NCBI RefSeq assembly: GCF_021650935.1
Contig: NZ_CP091244.1
Location: forward strand, 3,162,001 to 3,226,000
DNA from: Thiothrix winogradskyi
GTDB taxonomy: Bacteria > Pseudomonadota > Gammaproteobacteria > Thiotrichales > Thiotrichaceae
Direction: 5' to 3'
Length of the DNA stretch: 64,000 bases
In this document: positions 8,763 through 17,482 of the stretch, one piece after another
Layout of the letters: each line of letters starts with the position of its first letter
Numbering within the stretch: position 1 is the first letter of the stretch
Translations under genes and position numbers: made by a program
Notes under the pieces: model-generated
Databases searched by the model: none
What the model was told of the DNA's origin: nothing
Seen by the model: only the letters and a program-made list of their open reading frames with translations

Positions 8763-9577
8763 AGAATACCCCCCCATCCCCAACCCTTCCCCCGCAAGGG
8801 GTGAAGGGAGAAGGAGTTGATGTTAGCCGTCGGTTTGGCGGCATCATCCGCACTTACGGTGAGGCGGCGTTTGACCGCTTCACTGCTGCGCATGTTTGCG
8901 TGATTGGCGTGGGTGGTGTTGGGTCTTGGGCTGTCGAAGCCTTGGCACGTAGTGGGATTGGTACACTCACCCTGATTGATCTCGATAACGTTGCCGAATC
9001 CAATATCAATCGCCAATTACCTGCCCTCGGCAGCACGATTGGACGTGCCAAAATTGCCGTATTGCAAGAGCGTTGCCTCGACATTAATTCTGCTTGCCAA
9101 TTGCATCTCGTTGAAGATTTTATCGACAAGGATAACCTTGCGAACCTCATCAAACCCGAATTCGATTACGTGCTGGATTGCATCGACAATGCCCGCACCA
9201 AAGCGGCACTGATTGCCTATTGCCGTCGTAACAAAATCCGCTTAATTACCGCCGGTGGCGCGGGAGGGCAAAAAGACCCGACCAAAATCCGCCTGACCGA
9301 TCTGACCAAAACCTTGCAGGACCCGTTGCTCTCCAAAGTGCGTAAGGAATTGCGCCAACATTACGGTTTCAGCAGCAACCCCAAACGTCGCTTTGACGTA
9401 CCTGCCGTATGGTCGGAGGAAGCGATGACCCTGCCTGAACGGACGGAGGGTGCAAGCGCGTGTGATTTGAGTTGCGCGGGAGGCATCGGTTCGGTGACAA
9501 CGGTGACGGCGAGTTTTGCATTTATCGCCGTCAGCCATGTGTTGGGTAAGTTAGCGGCTACGTCTTTGGCAACGTAA
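8759..9577 (+). CDS. tcdA: tRNA threonylcarbamoyladenosine dehydratase TcdA
   Basis: TcdA (CsdL, YgdL) uses ATP to convert t6A at position 37 of ANN-decoding tRNAs to the cyclic form. The Rossmann core shows VIGVGGVGSWAVEALARSGIG, the DLDNVAESNINRQ nucleotide site and VLDCIDNARTK, all typical of the E1-like family. ACDLSCAGGIGSVTTVTASF closes the fold. The true homology starts near VSRRFGGIIRTYGEAAF. Residues 2-19 are encoded by a REP-like palindrome, so the GTG start at 8759 (overlapping the purA stop) is tentative; GTG at 8801 is another option. The last 20 bases overlap the convergent dcd. Confidence 0.93.
   Translation: MKNTPPSPTLPPQGVKGEGVDVSRRFGGIIRTYGEAAFDRFTAAHVCVIGVGGVGSWAVEALARSGIGTLTLIDLDNVAESNINRQLPALGSTIGRAKIAVLQERCLDINSACQLHLVEDFIDKDNLANLIKPEFDYVLDCIDNARTKAALIAYCRRNKIRLITAGGAGGQKDPTKIRLTDLTKTLQDPLLSKVRKELRQHYGFSSNPKRRFDVPAVWSEEAMTLPERTEGASACDLSCAGGIGSVTTVTASFAFIAVSHVLGKLAATSLAT
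8771..8815. repeat. C-rich REP-like palindrome at the purA-tcdA junction
   Basis: A C-rich run is followed by a hairpin: CCCTTCCCCC (8784-8793), loop GCAA, and GGGG plus GAAGGG up to 8808. The same C-rich to G-rich palindromic style appears at 48101-48199 and 57404-57456, suggesting a dispersed element family. Here it sits in the 5' end of the tcdA frame. Confidence 0.6.
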
Positions 9578-10124
9578 CGCCGGTTTGCCCTTGATACTTG
9601 CCACCACGGTCTTTGTAGGATGTGGAGCACACCTCATCCGACTCAAAAAACAGCATCTGCGCCACGCCTTCGTTGGCGTAGATTTTCGCCGGTAGCGTCG
9701 TTGTGTTGGAAAATTCCAGCGTAACGTGACCTTCCCATTCGGGTTCTAAAGGCGTTACATTCACAATTATTCCGCAACGTGCATACGTCGATTTACCCAA
9801 ACACACTACCAATGTGCTGCGTGGAATGCGAAAATACTCCACCGTCCGCGCCAGTGCAAATGAGTTCGGCGGGATAATGCAAACATCACCCTTGAAATCC
9901 ACAAAGCTCTTTTCGTCAAAGTTCTTCGGGTCAACGATGGTGCTGTTAATGTTGGTGAAAATCTTGAATTCGTTAGCGCAACGCACGTCATAACCGTAAC
10001 TGGAAGTACCGTAGGATACGATTTTTCCGCCGTTGGCAGTGCGCACCTGCCCCGGCTCGAATGGCTCAATCATGCCCTGCTCGGTTGCCATGCGGCGAAT
10101 CCAATGGTCGGATTTGATACTCAT
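9558..10124 (-). CDS. dcd: dCTP deaminase
   Basis: Dcd deaminates dCTP to dUTP, the main source of dUMP for thymidylate synthesis in gammaproteobacteria. The 188-residue protein has the family length. It shows the trimer and active-site segments PNSFALARTVEYFRIP, CLGKSTYARCGI, and VTPLEPEWEGHVTLEFSNTT with the catalytic Glu, then the C-terminal AQMLFFES and DRGGKYQGQTGVTLPK nucleotide-binding tail. The start overlaps the upstream lipoprotein gene by four bases (ATGA). The end overlaps tcdA convergently. Confidence 0.97.
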   Translation of the reverse strand: MSIKSDHWIRRMATEQGMIEPFEPGQVRTANGGKIVSYGTSSYGYDVRCANEFKIFTNINSTIVDPKNFDEKSFVDFKGDVCIIPPNSFALARTVEYFRIPRSTLVVCLGKSTYARCGIIVNVTPLEPEWEGHVTLEFSNTTTLPAKIYANEGVAQMLFFESDEVCSTSYKDRGGKYQGQTGVTLPKT

Positions 10125-10564
10125 TGACGTACCCCTACCCCGCCTTGGCGCTGGAACGGTACGCTGATAAACGGCAATTTTACCGCACCGCTCAAGTCAT
10201 AACGCAAACTACGGGTTTGCAAAGCTTCGGGAGCCAGTTGCAGCAATTGCATAAAATCCAAGCGCACCGGAATATTAACCGGCACTTCCTGACGCGCCCC
10301 AATACTCATTTCCTGCGCCTGATCCCCGCTGGCTACCTGACGACCGTTCAAGCTTAAACCGTACTGGATGCCCTTCAATGGAATCGGGAAGGCATTCGGA
10401 TTCGCCACATTGAGCGTCACGATAGCAGTCCCTTGTGACAGGGAAATTTCCTGCAAACTGACGTTTTGGATGGATATTTTGGGTTGCTCGACCACACCGG
10501 GAACGCCACTACAAGCCGATAACAGCAGTGACGTAAACAAAAGAGGCAACATTCGCTTTAGCAT
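10121..10564 (-). CDS. LEA14-like (water stress/hypersensitive domain) lipoprotein
   Basis: The 147-residue product starts with a lipoprotein signal (LLLSAC, Cys18 as the acylation site). A single beta-sandwich follows, of the kind found in LEA type 2 proteins: alternating strands such as TAIVTLNVANPNAFPIPLKG and VPVNIPVRLDF. It should be a periplasmic, lipid-anchored protein. In this family the NPNAFPIPL segment is characteristic and the role is unclear, possibly stress-related. It is translationally coupled to dcd. Confidence 0.82.
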   Translation of the reverse strand: MLKRMLPLLFTSLLLSACSGVPGVVEQPKISIQNVSLQEISLSQGTAIVTLNVANPNAFPIPLKGIQYGLSLNGRQVASGDQAQEMSIGARQEVPVNIPVRLDFMQLLQLAPEALQTRSLRYDLSGAVKLPFISVPFQRQGGVGVRQ

Positions 10565-10618
10565 AAACAGTCATTCTTCCTATTCGTTGGAATAGTCAAT
10601 ACTAAACGAAACGCGCTC

Positions 10619-10783
10619 TCAATACACCTGTCGGGCAAATAGCCGTTCCAAGCGATGTTGCCAACGCTGCATCCGCTCTTCACGCTGGACTTGCGGGGCA
10701 CACAAACGCCGGGAACGTAACCCTTGCCGCAATAGCAAGGGAAATTTGTTATCACTTTTAACCGTTGCTGTTCTAAGACTCAT
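10619..10783 (-). CDS. Small basic protein of unknown function (54 residues)
   Basis: An ATG at 10781-10783 opens a 54-residue frame ending at 10619, starting MSLRTATVKSDNKFPLLLRQ and rich in Arg and Gln in its second half. It fills the gap between nusB and the lipoprotein gene. I do not recognise it. An internal 7-base-pair hairpin (CCCTTGC...GCAAGGG, about 10724-10744) could instead mean the stretch is an untranslated region. A different 65-residue frame (10558-10755) overlaps it and looks less protein-like. Confidence 0.35.
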   Translation of the reverse strand: MSLRTATVKSDNKFPLLLRQGLRSRRLCAPQVQREERMQRWQHRLERLFARQVY

Positions 10784-10892
10784 GATGCGCCACACTCCTG
10801 TTTATCTTCTAGTTAAATACTTTGATAAGCATAACGCGAAGATGTGCAGAAAATGTGTAGAGCCGATGGAAGGTTTTTGCAGCAAGTCCGCG

Positions 10893-11369
10893 TTAACGGT
10901 TGGCTTGAGACTCCAGTGGACGAATTTGTGTCGCCACTTTATCCAACACCCCATTCACGAATTTATGGGATTGTTCCGCACCGTACTTTTTCGCCAGATT
11001 CACGTATTCGTTCACCACGACTTTGTAAGGTGTTTCAATATGATTGAGCAACTCACACGTAGCCACGCGCAATACCGCATGTTCAATTGGGTCAACTTGT
11101 GCCAAGGTACGATCCAGATACGGCGTAATCCGGTTTTCCAGCTCCTCCCCTCCCTCAATCGCGCAACGCATCAACTTATGAAAAAATGCTGCGTCACACT
11201 TGCGAAAATCGGCGGCTAACTCCTGTTCTTCCTGAAAATACACATAAACATCGTGGAAGCCGTTACCGGTAATTAACCACTGGTAAGTCCCTTGCATCGC
11301 CAAACGCCGCGCCACTCGGCGACGCGCGATTAACTGCTGGGACTCCGAGAGGGGTTTGTGTCCTGCCAT
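10893..11369 (-). CDS. nusB: Transcription antitermination factor NusB
   Basis: NusB binds boxA RNA with NusE (S10) and supports rRNA antitermination. The protein is 158 residues and all-helical. It shows the family start ARRVARRLAMQGTYQWLITG and the C-terminal LLNHIETPYKVVVNEYVNLAKKYG and FVNGVLDKVA segments. It lies six bases after ribH in the usual riboflavin-nusB order and is the last confidently assigned gene of the operon here; thiL, often next, is absent. Confidence 0.96.
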   Translation of the reverse strand: MAGHKPLSESQQLIARRRVARRLAMQGTYQWLITGNGFHDVYVYFQEEQELAADFRKCDAAFFHKLMRCAIEGGEELENRITPYLDRTLAQVDPIEHAVLRVATCELLNHIETPYKVVVNEYVNLAKKYGAEQSHKFVNGVLDKVATQIRPLESQANR

Positions 11370-11375
11370 GTGTGT

Positions 11376-11852
11376 TTATTTCCTAATCTTGCGCAATAAG
11401 GAAACCATTTCAATCGCTGACAGTGCCGCTTCAGCGCCTTTATTGCCTGCTTTCGTACCTGCACGCTCAATGGATTGCTCAATCGTATCCGTGGTCAACA
11501 CGCCAAAAATAATCGGCAATTCATGGCTCAAACCCACTTGCGCCAAGCCTTTGGAAGCTTCGCCCGCTACGTAATCAAAATGCGGCGTACTGCCACGGAT
11601 GACTGCACCCAACGCAATAATGGCATCGTAATCACCATTTGCCGCCATCGCCTGCGCCACTAAGGGGAGTTCATACGCCCCCGGAACGCGCACCACGTCG
11701 ATGTCTTCCTCTTTCACACCGCCGTGACGCTTGAGCGCATCCACCGCACCTGCCAGCAGGCTTTCGACGATAAAACTGTTGAAACGTGCTACGACGATGC
11801 CGTACTTGGCTTCTTGGGGTGCAAAATCACCTTCGATGACATTGAAGCTCAT
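11376..11852 (-). CDS. ribH: 6,7-dimethyl-8-ribityllumazine synthase
   Basis: RibH condenses 5-amino-6-ribitylaminouracil with 3,4-dihydroxy-2-butanone 4-phosphate, the penultimate riboflavin step. The 158-residue protein shows VARFNSFIVESLLAGAVDALKRHG, VPGAYELPLVAQ, the phosphate-binding ALGAVIRGSTPHFDYVAGE loop, and PIIFGVLTTDT with AGTKAGNKGAEAA. This length fits a subunit that forms icosahedral or decameric assemblies. It lies between ribBA and nusB. Confidence 0.97.
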   Translation of the reverse strand: MSFNVIEGDFAPQEAKYGIVVARFNSFIVESLLAGAVDALKRHGGVKEEDIDVVRVPGAYELPLVAQAMAANGDYDAIIALGAVIRGSTPHFDYVAGEASKGLAQVGLSHELPIIFGVLTTDTIEQSIERAGTKAGNKGAEAALSAIEMVSLLRKIRK

Positions 11853-11915
11853 TGAACCATCCTAAACTCATTATTAAAGAACACACAGAAGCGGCTGGGG
11901 TAAGCCGTTTCTCAC

Positions 11916-13022
11916 TTAATCCTGAACATAATCCACAATTTCTAAACCGAAACCGGCAATGCCATGCAAACGGCGCGGCGCACTCATGACACGCATCCGG
12001 TGTACGCCCAAATCCGACAAGATCTGCGCACCAATACCGTAGGTTTTTAATTCAGCCGGTGAAGAACGGGTATTGTCCTGCACTACTGCTTGAGATTCAA
12101 ACCCTTTCAAACGTTTCAGCACATCTTGCGTCTGAATCGGTTCGCGCAAGATAACAATCACGCCCTTGCCTTCACGCTCAATCCGCTGCATCACGCCGCG
12201 CAATGGCCAGCCACAACCCGGTTCTGCCAATGCCAACAGGTCACACAATTCATTTTCCAAATGCACCCGCACCAACACGGTATCGTCAGCACCGATGTCA
12301 GCTTTGACCAGCGCTAAATGAATGTCATGCTTGGCTTGTTCCTGATACGCGACCAAATGGAATGCGCCGTATTCGGTTTGCACCTCTTTTTCAAAGACTC
12401 GCTCAACCGTTTTTTCATGCTGCACGCGGTAGCGAATCAGGTCTTCGATGCTGCCCATTTTCAAACCGTGCTTTTCGGCGAAAATCTCCAAGTCAGGGCG
12501 ACGCGCCATCGTGCCATCTTCGTTGAGAATTTCAACAATTGTCGCCGCCGGTTCAAACCCTGCCAAACGCGCCAAATCGCAACCCGCCTCGGTATGCCCT
12601 GCACGAGTCAACACGCCACCGGGTTGCGCCATCAACGGGAAAATATGCCCCGGCTGTTCAATATCGGTAGGTTTCGCATTCGGTGCCACCGCAGTACGCA
12701 CCGTGTGCGCCCGATCATAAGCCGAAATACCGGTCGTGACCCCTTCAGCGGCTTCAATGGACACGGTGAAATTGGTGCGGTGTTCTTCATCCGTCGCAGA
12801 AATCATCAGTGGCAAATTCAATTGCTTGCAACGCTCACGGGTCAAGGTCAGGCACACCAAGCCGCGCCCTTCCTTCACCATGAAATTAATGTCTTCAGGG
12901 CGAGTGAGCGATGCCACCATCAACAGGTCGCCTTCATTTTCGCGGTCTTCGTCGTCAACGATAACGACCATTTTGCCTTCTGCGAGGTCTTTAAGAATCT
13001 CTTCTGTGGTGTTGAATTGCAT
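11916..13022 (-). CDS. ribB: DHBP synthase with a degenerate GTP cyclohydrolase II domain (RibBX type)
   Basis: The N-terminal domain (about 1-200) is 3,4-dihydroxy-2-butanone-4-phosphate synthase with DDEDRENEGDL and the LAQPGGVLTRAGHTEA-type site. The C-terminal half (about 205-368) aligns with GTP cyclohydrolase II. However, the zinc-ligand block GDxxxSxRCDCG is replaced by the ENELCDLLALAEPGCGWPL region, and the RQEGRGIG loop is missing. Only the DHBP activity is therefore expected. Proteobacterial fusions with an inactive C-terminus are known, and a separate ribA would be needed elsewhere. It is joined to ribE by a six-base gap. Confidence 0.93.
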   Translation of the reverse strand: MQFNTTEEILKDLAEGKMVVIVDDEDRENEGDLLMVASLTRPEDINFMVKEGRGLVCLTLTRERCKQLNLPLMISATDEEHRTNFTVSIEAAEGVTTGISAYDRAHTVRTAVAPNAKPTDIEQPGHIFPLMAQPGGVLTRAGHTEAGCDLARLAGFEPAATIVEILNEDGTMARRPDLEIFAEKHGLKMGSIEDLIRYRVQHEKTVERVFEKEVQTEYGAFHLVAYQEQAKHDIHLALVKADIGADDTVLVRVHLENELCDLLALAEPGCGWPLRGVMQRIEREGKGVIVILREPIQTQDVLKRLKGFESQAVVQDNTRSSPAELKTYGIGAQILSDLGVHRMRVMSAPRRLHGIAGFGLEIVDYVQD

Positions 13023-13028
13023 GGTTTC

Positions 13029-13694
13029 TCACTTCATAAAGCCGTGTTCGGCAAGGAATGCTTCGGTAATTGCGCCGCTGTGAGGCATCATCTCAGCAGC
13101 GTTATCACCCAGCAACAAACGTTCAAGGTAGCGGGCGATGACATCGACTTCCAGATTAACCGCTGTGCCGCTACGGTAATCGGCGATAATGGTTTCGCTC
13201 AAGGTGTGCGGCACGATATTAAGTTCAAATGTGCTGCCTTCGACTTTATTGACGGTCAGGCTAGTGCCATCCATGGTGATCGAGCCTTTCGCGGCAATGT
13301 ACTTTGCCAACTGTGCCGGAGCGCGGATGCTAAAACGTACTGAACGCGCATCGTCATGGCGACTAATCACTTCGCCCAAACCGTCCACATGCCCGCTGAC
13401 CAAATGCCCACCGAGGCGGGTTTGCAAGGTTAAGGCTTTTTCCAGATTGACCTTGGAACCGCGTGCCAAATGCCCCAGACTGGTTAGGGACAAGGTTTCG
13501 CGGGAAACATCCGCGCTAAAACTGCCACTATCCAACGCCACCGCTGTCAAACACACGCCATTGACCGCAATGCTATCGCCCAGTGCCACATCGCTCATGT
13601 CCAACTTGCCTGTCGCAATCGTCAGACGCATATCACCGCCTTTGGGCTGCATATCGCGGATTGTGCCGATGGATTCAATAATACCGGTAAACAT
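13029..13694 (-). CDS. ribE: Riboflavin synthase alpha subunit
   Basis: This enzyme dismutates two 6,7-dimethyl-8-ribityllumazines to riboflavin and the ribitylaminouracil. The 221-residue product has the two repeated beta-barrels, each with a lumazine-binding site: MFTGIIESIG and VNGVCLTAV in the first, GHVDGLGEV and DGTSLTVN in the second. The frame opens at 13736, but the ATG at 13694 gives the invariant MFTGII start and follows GAGGTG. It overlaps the ribD stop by one base (TGATG). Confidence 0.97.
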   Translation of the reverse strand: MFTGIIESIGTIRDMQPKGGDMRLTIATGKLDMSDVALGDSIAVNGVCLTAVALDSGSFSADVSRETLSLTSLGHLARGSKVNLEKALTLQTRLGGHLVSGHVDGLGEVISRHDDARSVRFSIRAPAQLAKYIAAKGSITMDGTSLTVNKVEGSTFELNIVPHTLSETIIADYRSGTAVNLEVDVIARYLERLLLGDNAAEMMPHSGAITEAFLAEHGFMK

Positions 13695-14815
13695 CAGTTT
13701 TTCACCTCTGGTTTCAGGCTGGCAATAATACGCCAATCTTGCCCCACTGCGCGAATATCGCGAATTTCCAGCGGAATACGCTCGCTCATTTGGGCAATCG
13801 CCGGTAAATGGAACAAAGGCCGGGCGCTAGACCCCATTAGATGTGGCGCAAGGTAGATAACCAGTTCATCTGCCAAGCCCTGTTCCACTAATGCACCCGC
13901 CAATGTTGCACCCGCTTCAACATGGACTTCGGTAATACCATCCTCGACCAATGCCGCCATGACATCAGGCAAATGCAATTGTTGACCTGAAAACTGGCGG
14001 ATAATAACCCCAGCCTGCGCTAACAGTGCCATTTTTTGCGCGTCATGACTGCACGTATATAGCCGAATTTCACCCGGTAATTCGAGCAACTTGGCATTCA
14101 GCGGGAATTGTAACGCCGAATCCAGCACCACCCGCACCGGCTGACGCACCTTGCCCGCAATACCTAACTCGTCCGCAGTCAGGCGTACATTGAGGGATGG
14201 ATCATCCGCCAGCACCGTGCCAATGCCGGTTAACACCGCACCTGCCTGCGCCCGTAGCAACTGCACATCACGCCGCGCCGCTTCCCCGGTAATCCACACA
14301 CTTTCACCGGATTCCATTGCGGTACGCCCATCCAGACTCATCGCCATTTTCAGCCGCACATACGGGCGATTGCGTTCCATACGGGTAATAAAACCGGGAT
14401 TCAAAGCCCGCGCCTCGTTTTCCAGCAAACCGGAGGCGGTTTTGATCCCCGCTTGCGCTAACAAACGCAAACCATTACCTGCCACCAAGGGGTTCGGATC
14501 CACCATCGCAGCCACGACCCGTGCTACACCCGCTTGTAATAAAGCATTGGCACACGGCGGCGTGCGCCCATAATGCGAACAAGGTTCAAGTGTGACATAA
14601 ACATCGGCATCACGGGCTGCCGCACCTGCCATGCGCAAGGCGTGGATTTCGGCGTGGGGTTCACCGGCACGTTCATGCCAGCCTTCACCGACAATTTGCC
14701 CATGACGCACAATCACACACCCCACACGTGGATTCGGTTGCGTGGTATACCAACCGCGTCGCGCCAGTTGCAGCGCGTATGCCATGTAACGGTGGTCGTC
14801 AGGGGTAAAATTCAT
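13694..14815 (-). CDS. ribD: Bifunctional diaminohydroxyphosphoribosylaminopyrimidine deaminase/reductase
   Basis: RibD carries out the second and third steps of riboflavin synthesis. The N-terminal deaminase domain (about 1-145) has the zinc motif HAEIHAL and TLEPCSHYGRTPPC. The C-terminal reductase domain shows LKMAMSLDGRTAM and the VLDSALQFP region and ends with the EAGATLAGALVEQGLADELV segment. The length of 373 residues is normal. The gene starts inside the last codons of nrdR (four-base overlap) and ends in a TGATG junction with ribE. Confidence 0.97.
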   Translation of the reverse strand: MNFTPDDHRYMAYALQLARRGWYTTQPNPRVGCVIVRHGQIVGEGWHERAGEPHAEIHALRMAGAAARDADVYVTLEPCSHYGRTPPCANALLQAGVARVVAAMVDPNPLVAGNGLRLLAQAGIKTASGLLENEARALNPGFITRMERNRPYVRLKMAMSLDGRTAMESGESVWITGEAARRDVQLLRAQAGAVLTGIGTVLADDPSLNVRLTADELGIAGKVRQPVRVVLDSALQFPLNAKLLELPGEIRLYTCSHDAQKMALLAQAGVIIRQFSGQQLHLPDVMAALVEDGITEVHVEAGATLAGALVEQGLADELVIYLAPHLMGSSARPLFHLPAIAQMSERIPLEIRDIRAVGQDWRIIASLKPEVKN

Positions 14816-15321
14816 GCTTTGGAAGGAATCGGCAGTAAATTGATTTGGCGATTACGTTGCTCTGAAGTGGGATCGCTTTCCAGATGCTCGATCATGCTGC
14901 GGAACTCTTCAATGGCATCGAAGCGGCGGTACACCGACGCAAAACGGATGTAGGCGACTTCATCCAATTGACGCAACTCATCCATGACCAATTCACCGAT
15001 CATGGATGAAGGCACTTCGCGTTCCCCGCTAATCAAAATGCGTTTGCGAATATGCGTTAATGCCGCTTCGATACGGTCTATCGACACCGGGCGCTTTTCC
15101 AACGCCCGCATAATGCCGCCGCGCAATTTATCGTCGTCGAAAGGTTCACGCGCCGCATTGGATTTAATCACTCGCGGCATCGTCAGTTCTGCCACTTCAT
15201 AAGTTGTGAAGCGCTCATCGCAAACCGAACAGCGCCGCCGACGGCGCACTTGGTCGCCGTCATTCGCTAAACGCGAGTCAACGACCCGCGTGTCATCTGC
15301 ACCGCAAAAGGGGCAACGCAT
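14812..15321 (-). CDS. nrdR: Transcriptional repressor NrdR
   Basis: NrdR is a zinc-ribbon/ATP-cone repressor of ribonucleotide reductase genes. The N-terminal zinc ribbon has two Cys pairs (MRCPFCGADD and CSVCDERFTTYE) separated by VVDSRLANDGDQVRRRRR. The ATP-cone domain follows (about 49-139) with AFDDDKLRGGIM-like helices. The 169-residue length is slightly above average because of a charged C-terminal tail. It lies six bases after glyA, as in other gammaproteobacteria. Confidence 0.97.
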   Translation of the reverse strand: MRCPFCGADDTRVVDSRLANDGDQVRRRRRCSVCDERFTTYEVAELTMPRVIKSNAAREPFDDDKLRGGIMRALEKRPVSIDRIEAALTHIRKRILISGEREVPSSMIGELVMDELRQLDEVAYIRFASVYRRFDAIEEFRSMIEHLESDPTSEQRNRQINLLPIPSKA

Positions 15322-15327
15322 CCTAGA

Positions 15328-16605
15328 TTACGCCGGATGATCGCCAAAACTACTGGAACGGTATACAGGGAAACGCTCACAAATACTGAGCACTTGCCCT
15401 TTCACCCGGTTAATGGTGGCTGCGTCTTCGACGTTATCCAACACATCCGCCATCCAGTTCGCCAATTGGGTGCATTCCGCCTCCTTGAAACCACGGGTGG
15501 TAATCGCTGGCGTACCCACACGGATACCGCTGGTGACAAATGGCGATTGCGGGTCATTCGGTACTGAGTTTTTATTGACGGTGATATTCGCTGCACCCAA
15601 CGCCGCATCCGCCGCTTTACCCGTAATACCTTTGTCGATCAGGTCAATCAGCATCAAATGGTTATCAGTGCCACCCGACACAATCTTGTAGCCACGCCCC
15701 ATCAAGGTTTCCGCCATGATTTTCGCGTTTTTAGCCACTTGCTGCTGGTAAACGGTGAATTCAGGCTCTAAGGCTTCCTTGAAAGCTACCGCTTTTGCGG
15801 CGATAACATGCATCAACGGACCGCCTTGAATACCAGGGAAGACCAACGAGTTGAATTTCTTTTCCAACTCAGGGTTGGCTTTTGCCAGAATAATGCCACC
15901 ACGCGGACCACGTAAGGTTTTATGCGTGGTAGAAGTGGTCACGTCAGCAATTTGCACCGGGCTAGGGTATACACCAGCGGCAACCAAACCCGCAACGTGT
16001 GCCATATCCACCATCAAATATGCGCCGACTTTATCCGCGATTTCACGAAATTTGCCCCAATCAATCACACGGGAATATGCTGAAAACCCCGCGACGATCA
16101 TTTTAGGCTTATGTTCTACAGCCAGACGCTCGACTTCGGCATAATCAATGTAGCCTTCGTCGGTAATGCCGTACTGCACTGCGTTGTAAATCTTGCCGGA
16201 GAAGTTAACTTTTGCACCATGCGTCAGATGACCGCCATGCGCCAAGCTCATACCCAACACCGTATCACCGGGGTTTAACAGTGCCATGTAAACCGCTGCA
16301 TTGGCCTGAGAACCGGAATGGGGTTGCACATTGGCATAATCCGCGCCAAACAATTGCTTCACCCGGTCAATCGCAAGCTGTTCTGCGGTATCGACGTATT
16401 CGCAACCACCGTAATAACGCTTGGCAGGATACCCTTCCGCGTATTTATTGGTAAGCACTGAACCCTGTGCCTCCATTACACGCGGGCTGGCGTAGTTTTC
16501 GGAGGCGATCAGCTCAATGTGCTCTTCCTGACGGCGCACTTCGGACTGCATAGCACTCCACAATTCATCATCGTAACCCGCGATTGTCATCTGGCTGGAA
16601 AACAT
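15328..16605 (-). CDS. glyA: Serine hydroxymethyltransferase
   Basis: GlyA interconverts serine and glycine with tetrahydrofolate and PLP, feeding one-carbon metabolism. The 425-residue protein shows HIELIASENYAS, TNKYAEGYPAKRYYGGCEYVD, the PLP-lysine segment VTTSTTHKTLRGPRGG and the C-terminal SGIRVGTPAITTRGF. The frame opens at 16671, but the ATG at 16605 follows CAGGAG and gives the usual start. It is the first gene of the glyA-nrdR-rib-nusB operon. Confidence 0.98.
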   Translation of the reverse strand: MFSSQMTIAGYDDELWSAMQSEVRRQEEHIELIASENYASPRVMEAQGSVLTNKYAEGYPAKRYYGGCEYVDTAEQLAIDRVKQLFGADYANVQPHSGSQANAAVYMALLNPGDTVLGMSLAHGGHLTHGAKVNFSGKIYNAVQYGITDEGYIDYAEVERLAVEHKPKMIVAGFSAYSRVIDWGKFREIADKVGAYLMVDMAHVAGLVAAGVYPSPVQIADVTTSTTHKTLRGPRGGIILAKANPELEKKFNSLVFPGIQGGPLMHVIAAKAVAFKEALEPEFTVYQQQVAKNAKIMAETLMGRGYKIVSGGTDNHLMLIDLIDKGITGKAADAALGAANITVNKNSVPNDPQSPFVTSGIRVGTPAITTRGFKEAECTQLANWMADVLDNVEDAATINRVKGQVLSICERFPVYRSSSFGDHPA

Positions 16606-16722
16606 GCCGCTTTTCTCCTGCACGTTGAAAGCTAAAAAAGCGTTATAGCATACCACCGTTTTTGCCCTCAACCTATGCTGTTTTACACGCTGACAGGTGT
16701 CTCAAACCAAAATAGCAATGCA

Positions 16723-17322
16723 TTAATTGGTAGTAGTCGCTGGTTTCTCTTCAGCAGGTGGGGCAACTTCGGGCTGATCGGCATCTGCACCACCGAACTT
16801 CTTACCAAAAATGACCGAAGGCTCACCGCTACGGTTATAAAAATGCAGGGTATTACCAATGGTTTCGACACTGCCCGCACGCTGCAAAGTGCGCAGATAA
16901 GCCCCTTCCCAATCCCCTACATTGATGGTCTGCTGACCTGCACCGGGGCGTAATATTGGGCAACCCTCACGCCCCTTATCAATTCTCGTAATCATGAAAC
17001 CGGTATGCCCGACCTGTTTAAAGTTCGCAGCATACTCATTGCACCCACCAGAACCAGCGAGCGCCACCTCACTCACGTTCATACTAATGTTTAATTCATT
17101 GGGAACTTTGTTACCGTAAACAGACAGCAAACGCCATTCTGTACCCAATAGTGAAGGCCCGCCACTATTCAGTGGACAAGCCCCCGCTGGGAGTGGTGTT
17201 ACCGCGCCTTCAGGAGGGGGAGCCGTTTCTGCGCAAACAGCAACGCTACTTAACAATAAAGGGAATAATAAAGCGCGGCAGAGCCGAACGGAAAAATTAG
17301 GCTGTGTAGTATTAGTCTTCAT
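16723..17322 (-). CDS. META-domain (HslJ-like) secreted protein
   Basis: The 199-residue product has a Sec signal peptide (about 1-30, ending VAVCAE) and a Pro-rich linker. The META domain starts LLGTEWRLLSVYGNKVP and contains the GCNEYAANF motif seen in HslJ-like proteins. The tail is acidic and Pro/Ala-rich. META domains occur in periplasmic or outer-membrane stress proteins; a specific activity cannot be assigned. It stands alone between glyA and ampD. Confidence 0.8.
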   Translation of the reverse strand: MKTNTTQPNFSVRLCRALLFPLLLSSVAVCAETAPPPEGAVTPLPAGACPLNSGGPSLLGTEWRLLSVYGNKVPNELNISMNVSEVALAGSGGCNEYAANFKQVGHTGFMITRIDKGREGCPILRPGAGQQTINVGDWEGAYLRTLQRAGSVETIGNTLHFYNRSGEPSVIFGKKFGGADADQPEVAPPAEEKPATTTN

Positions 17323-17482
17323 GAGTTTCCCTCAATGATTTAGTGATGGTTATGTGGGGCAAACATACGTCTCACACATGTGACACCCTCTGAGTATAGG
17401 AAAAATGTTAGACTTTCACCACATTGAATATTTTCTACCCCTGAGTGTTGGCTTTATACAACACCACGGAAAAGGGTAATTT

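Noticed and set aside
11856..11916. FMN riboswitch before a riboflavin gene
   Set aside because: The rib genes are internal to the glyA operon with gaps of 6-63 bases. None of the conserved RFN element pieces are visible.
12318..13343. 341-residue open frame on the plus strand opposite ribBA and ribE
   Set aside because: It is a long antisense shadow of two well-supported genes, rich in His, Arg and Phe as expected from reversed codons.
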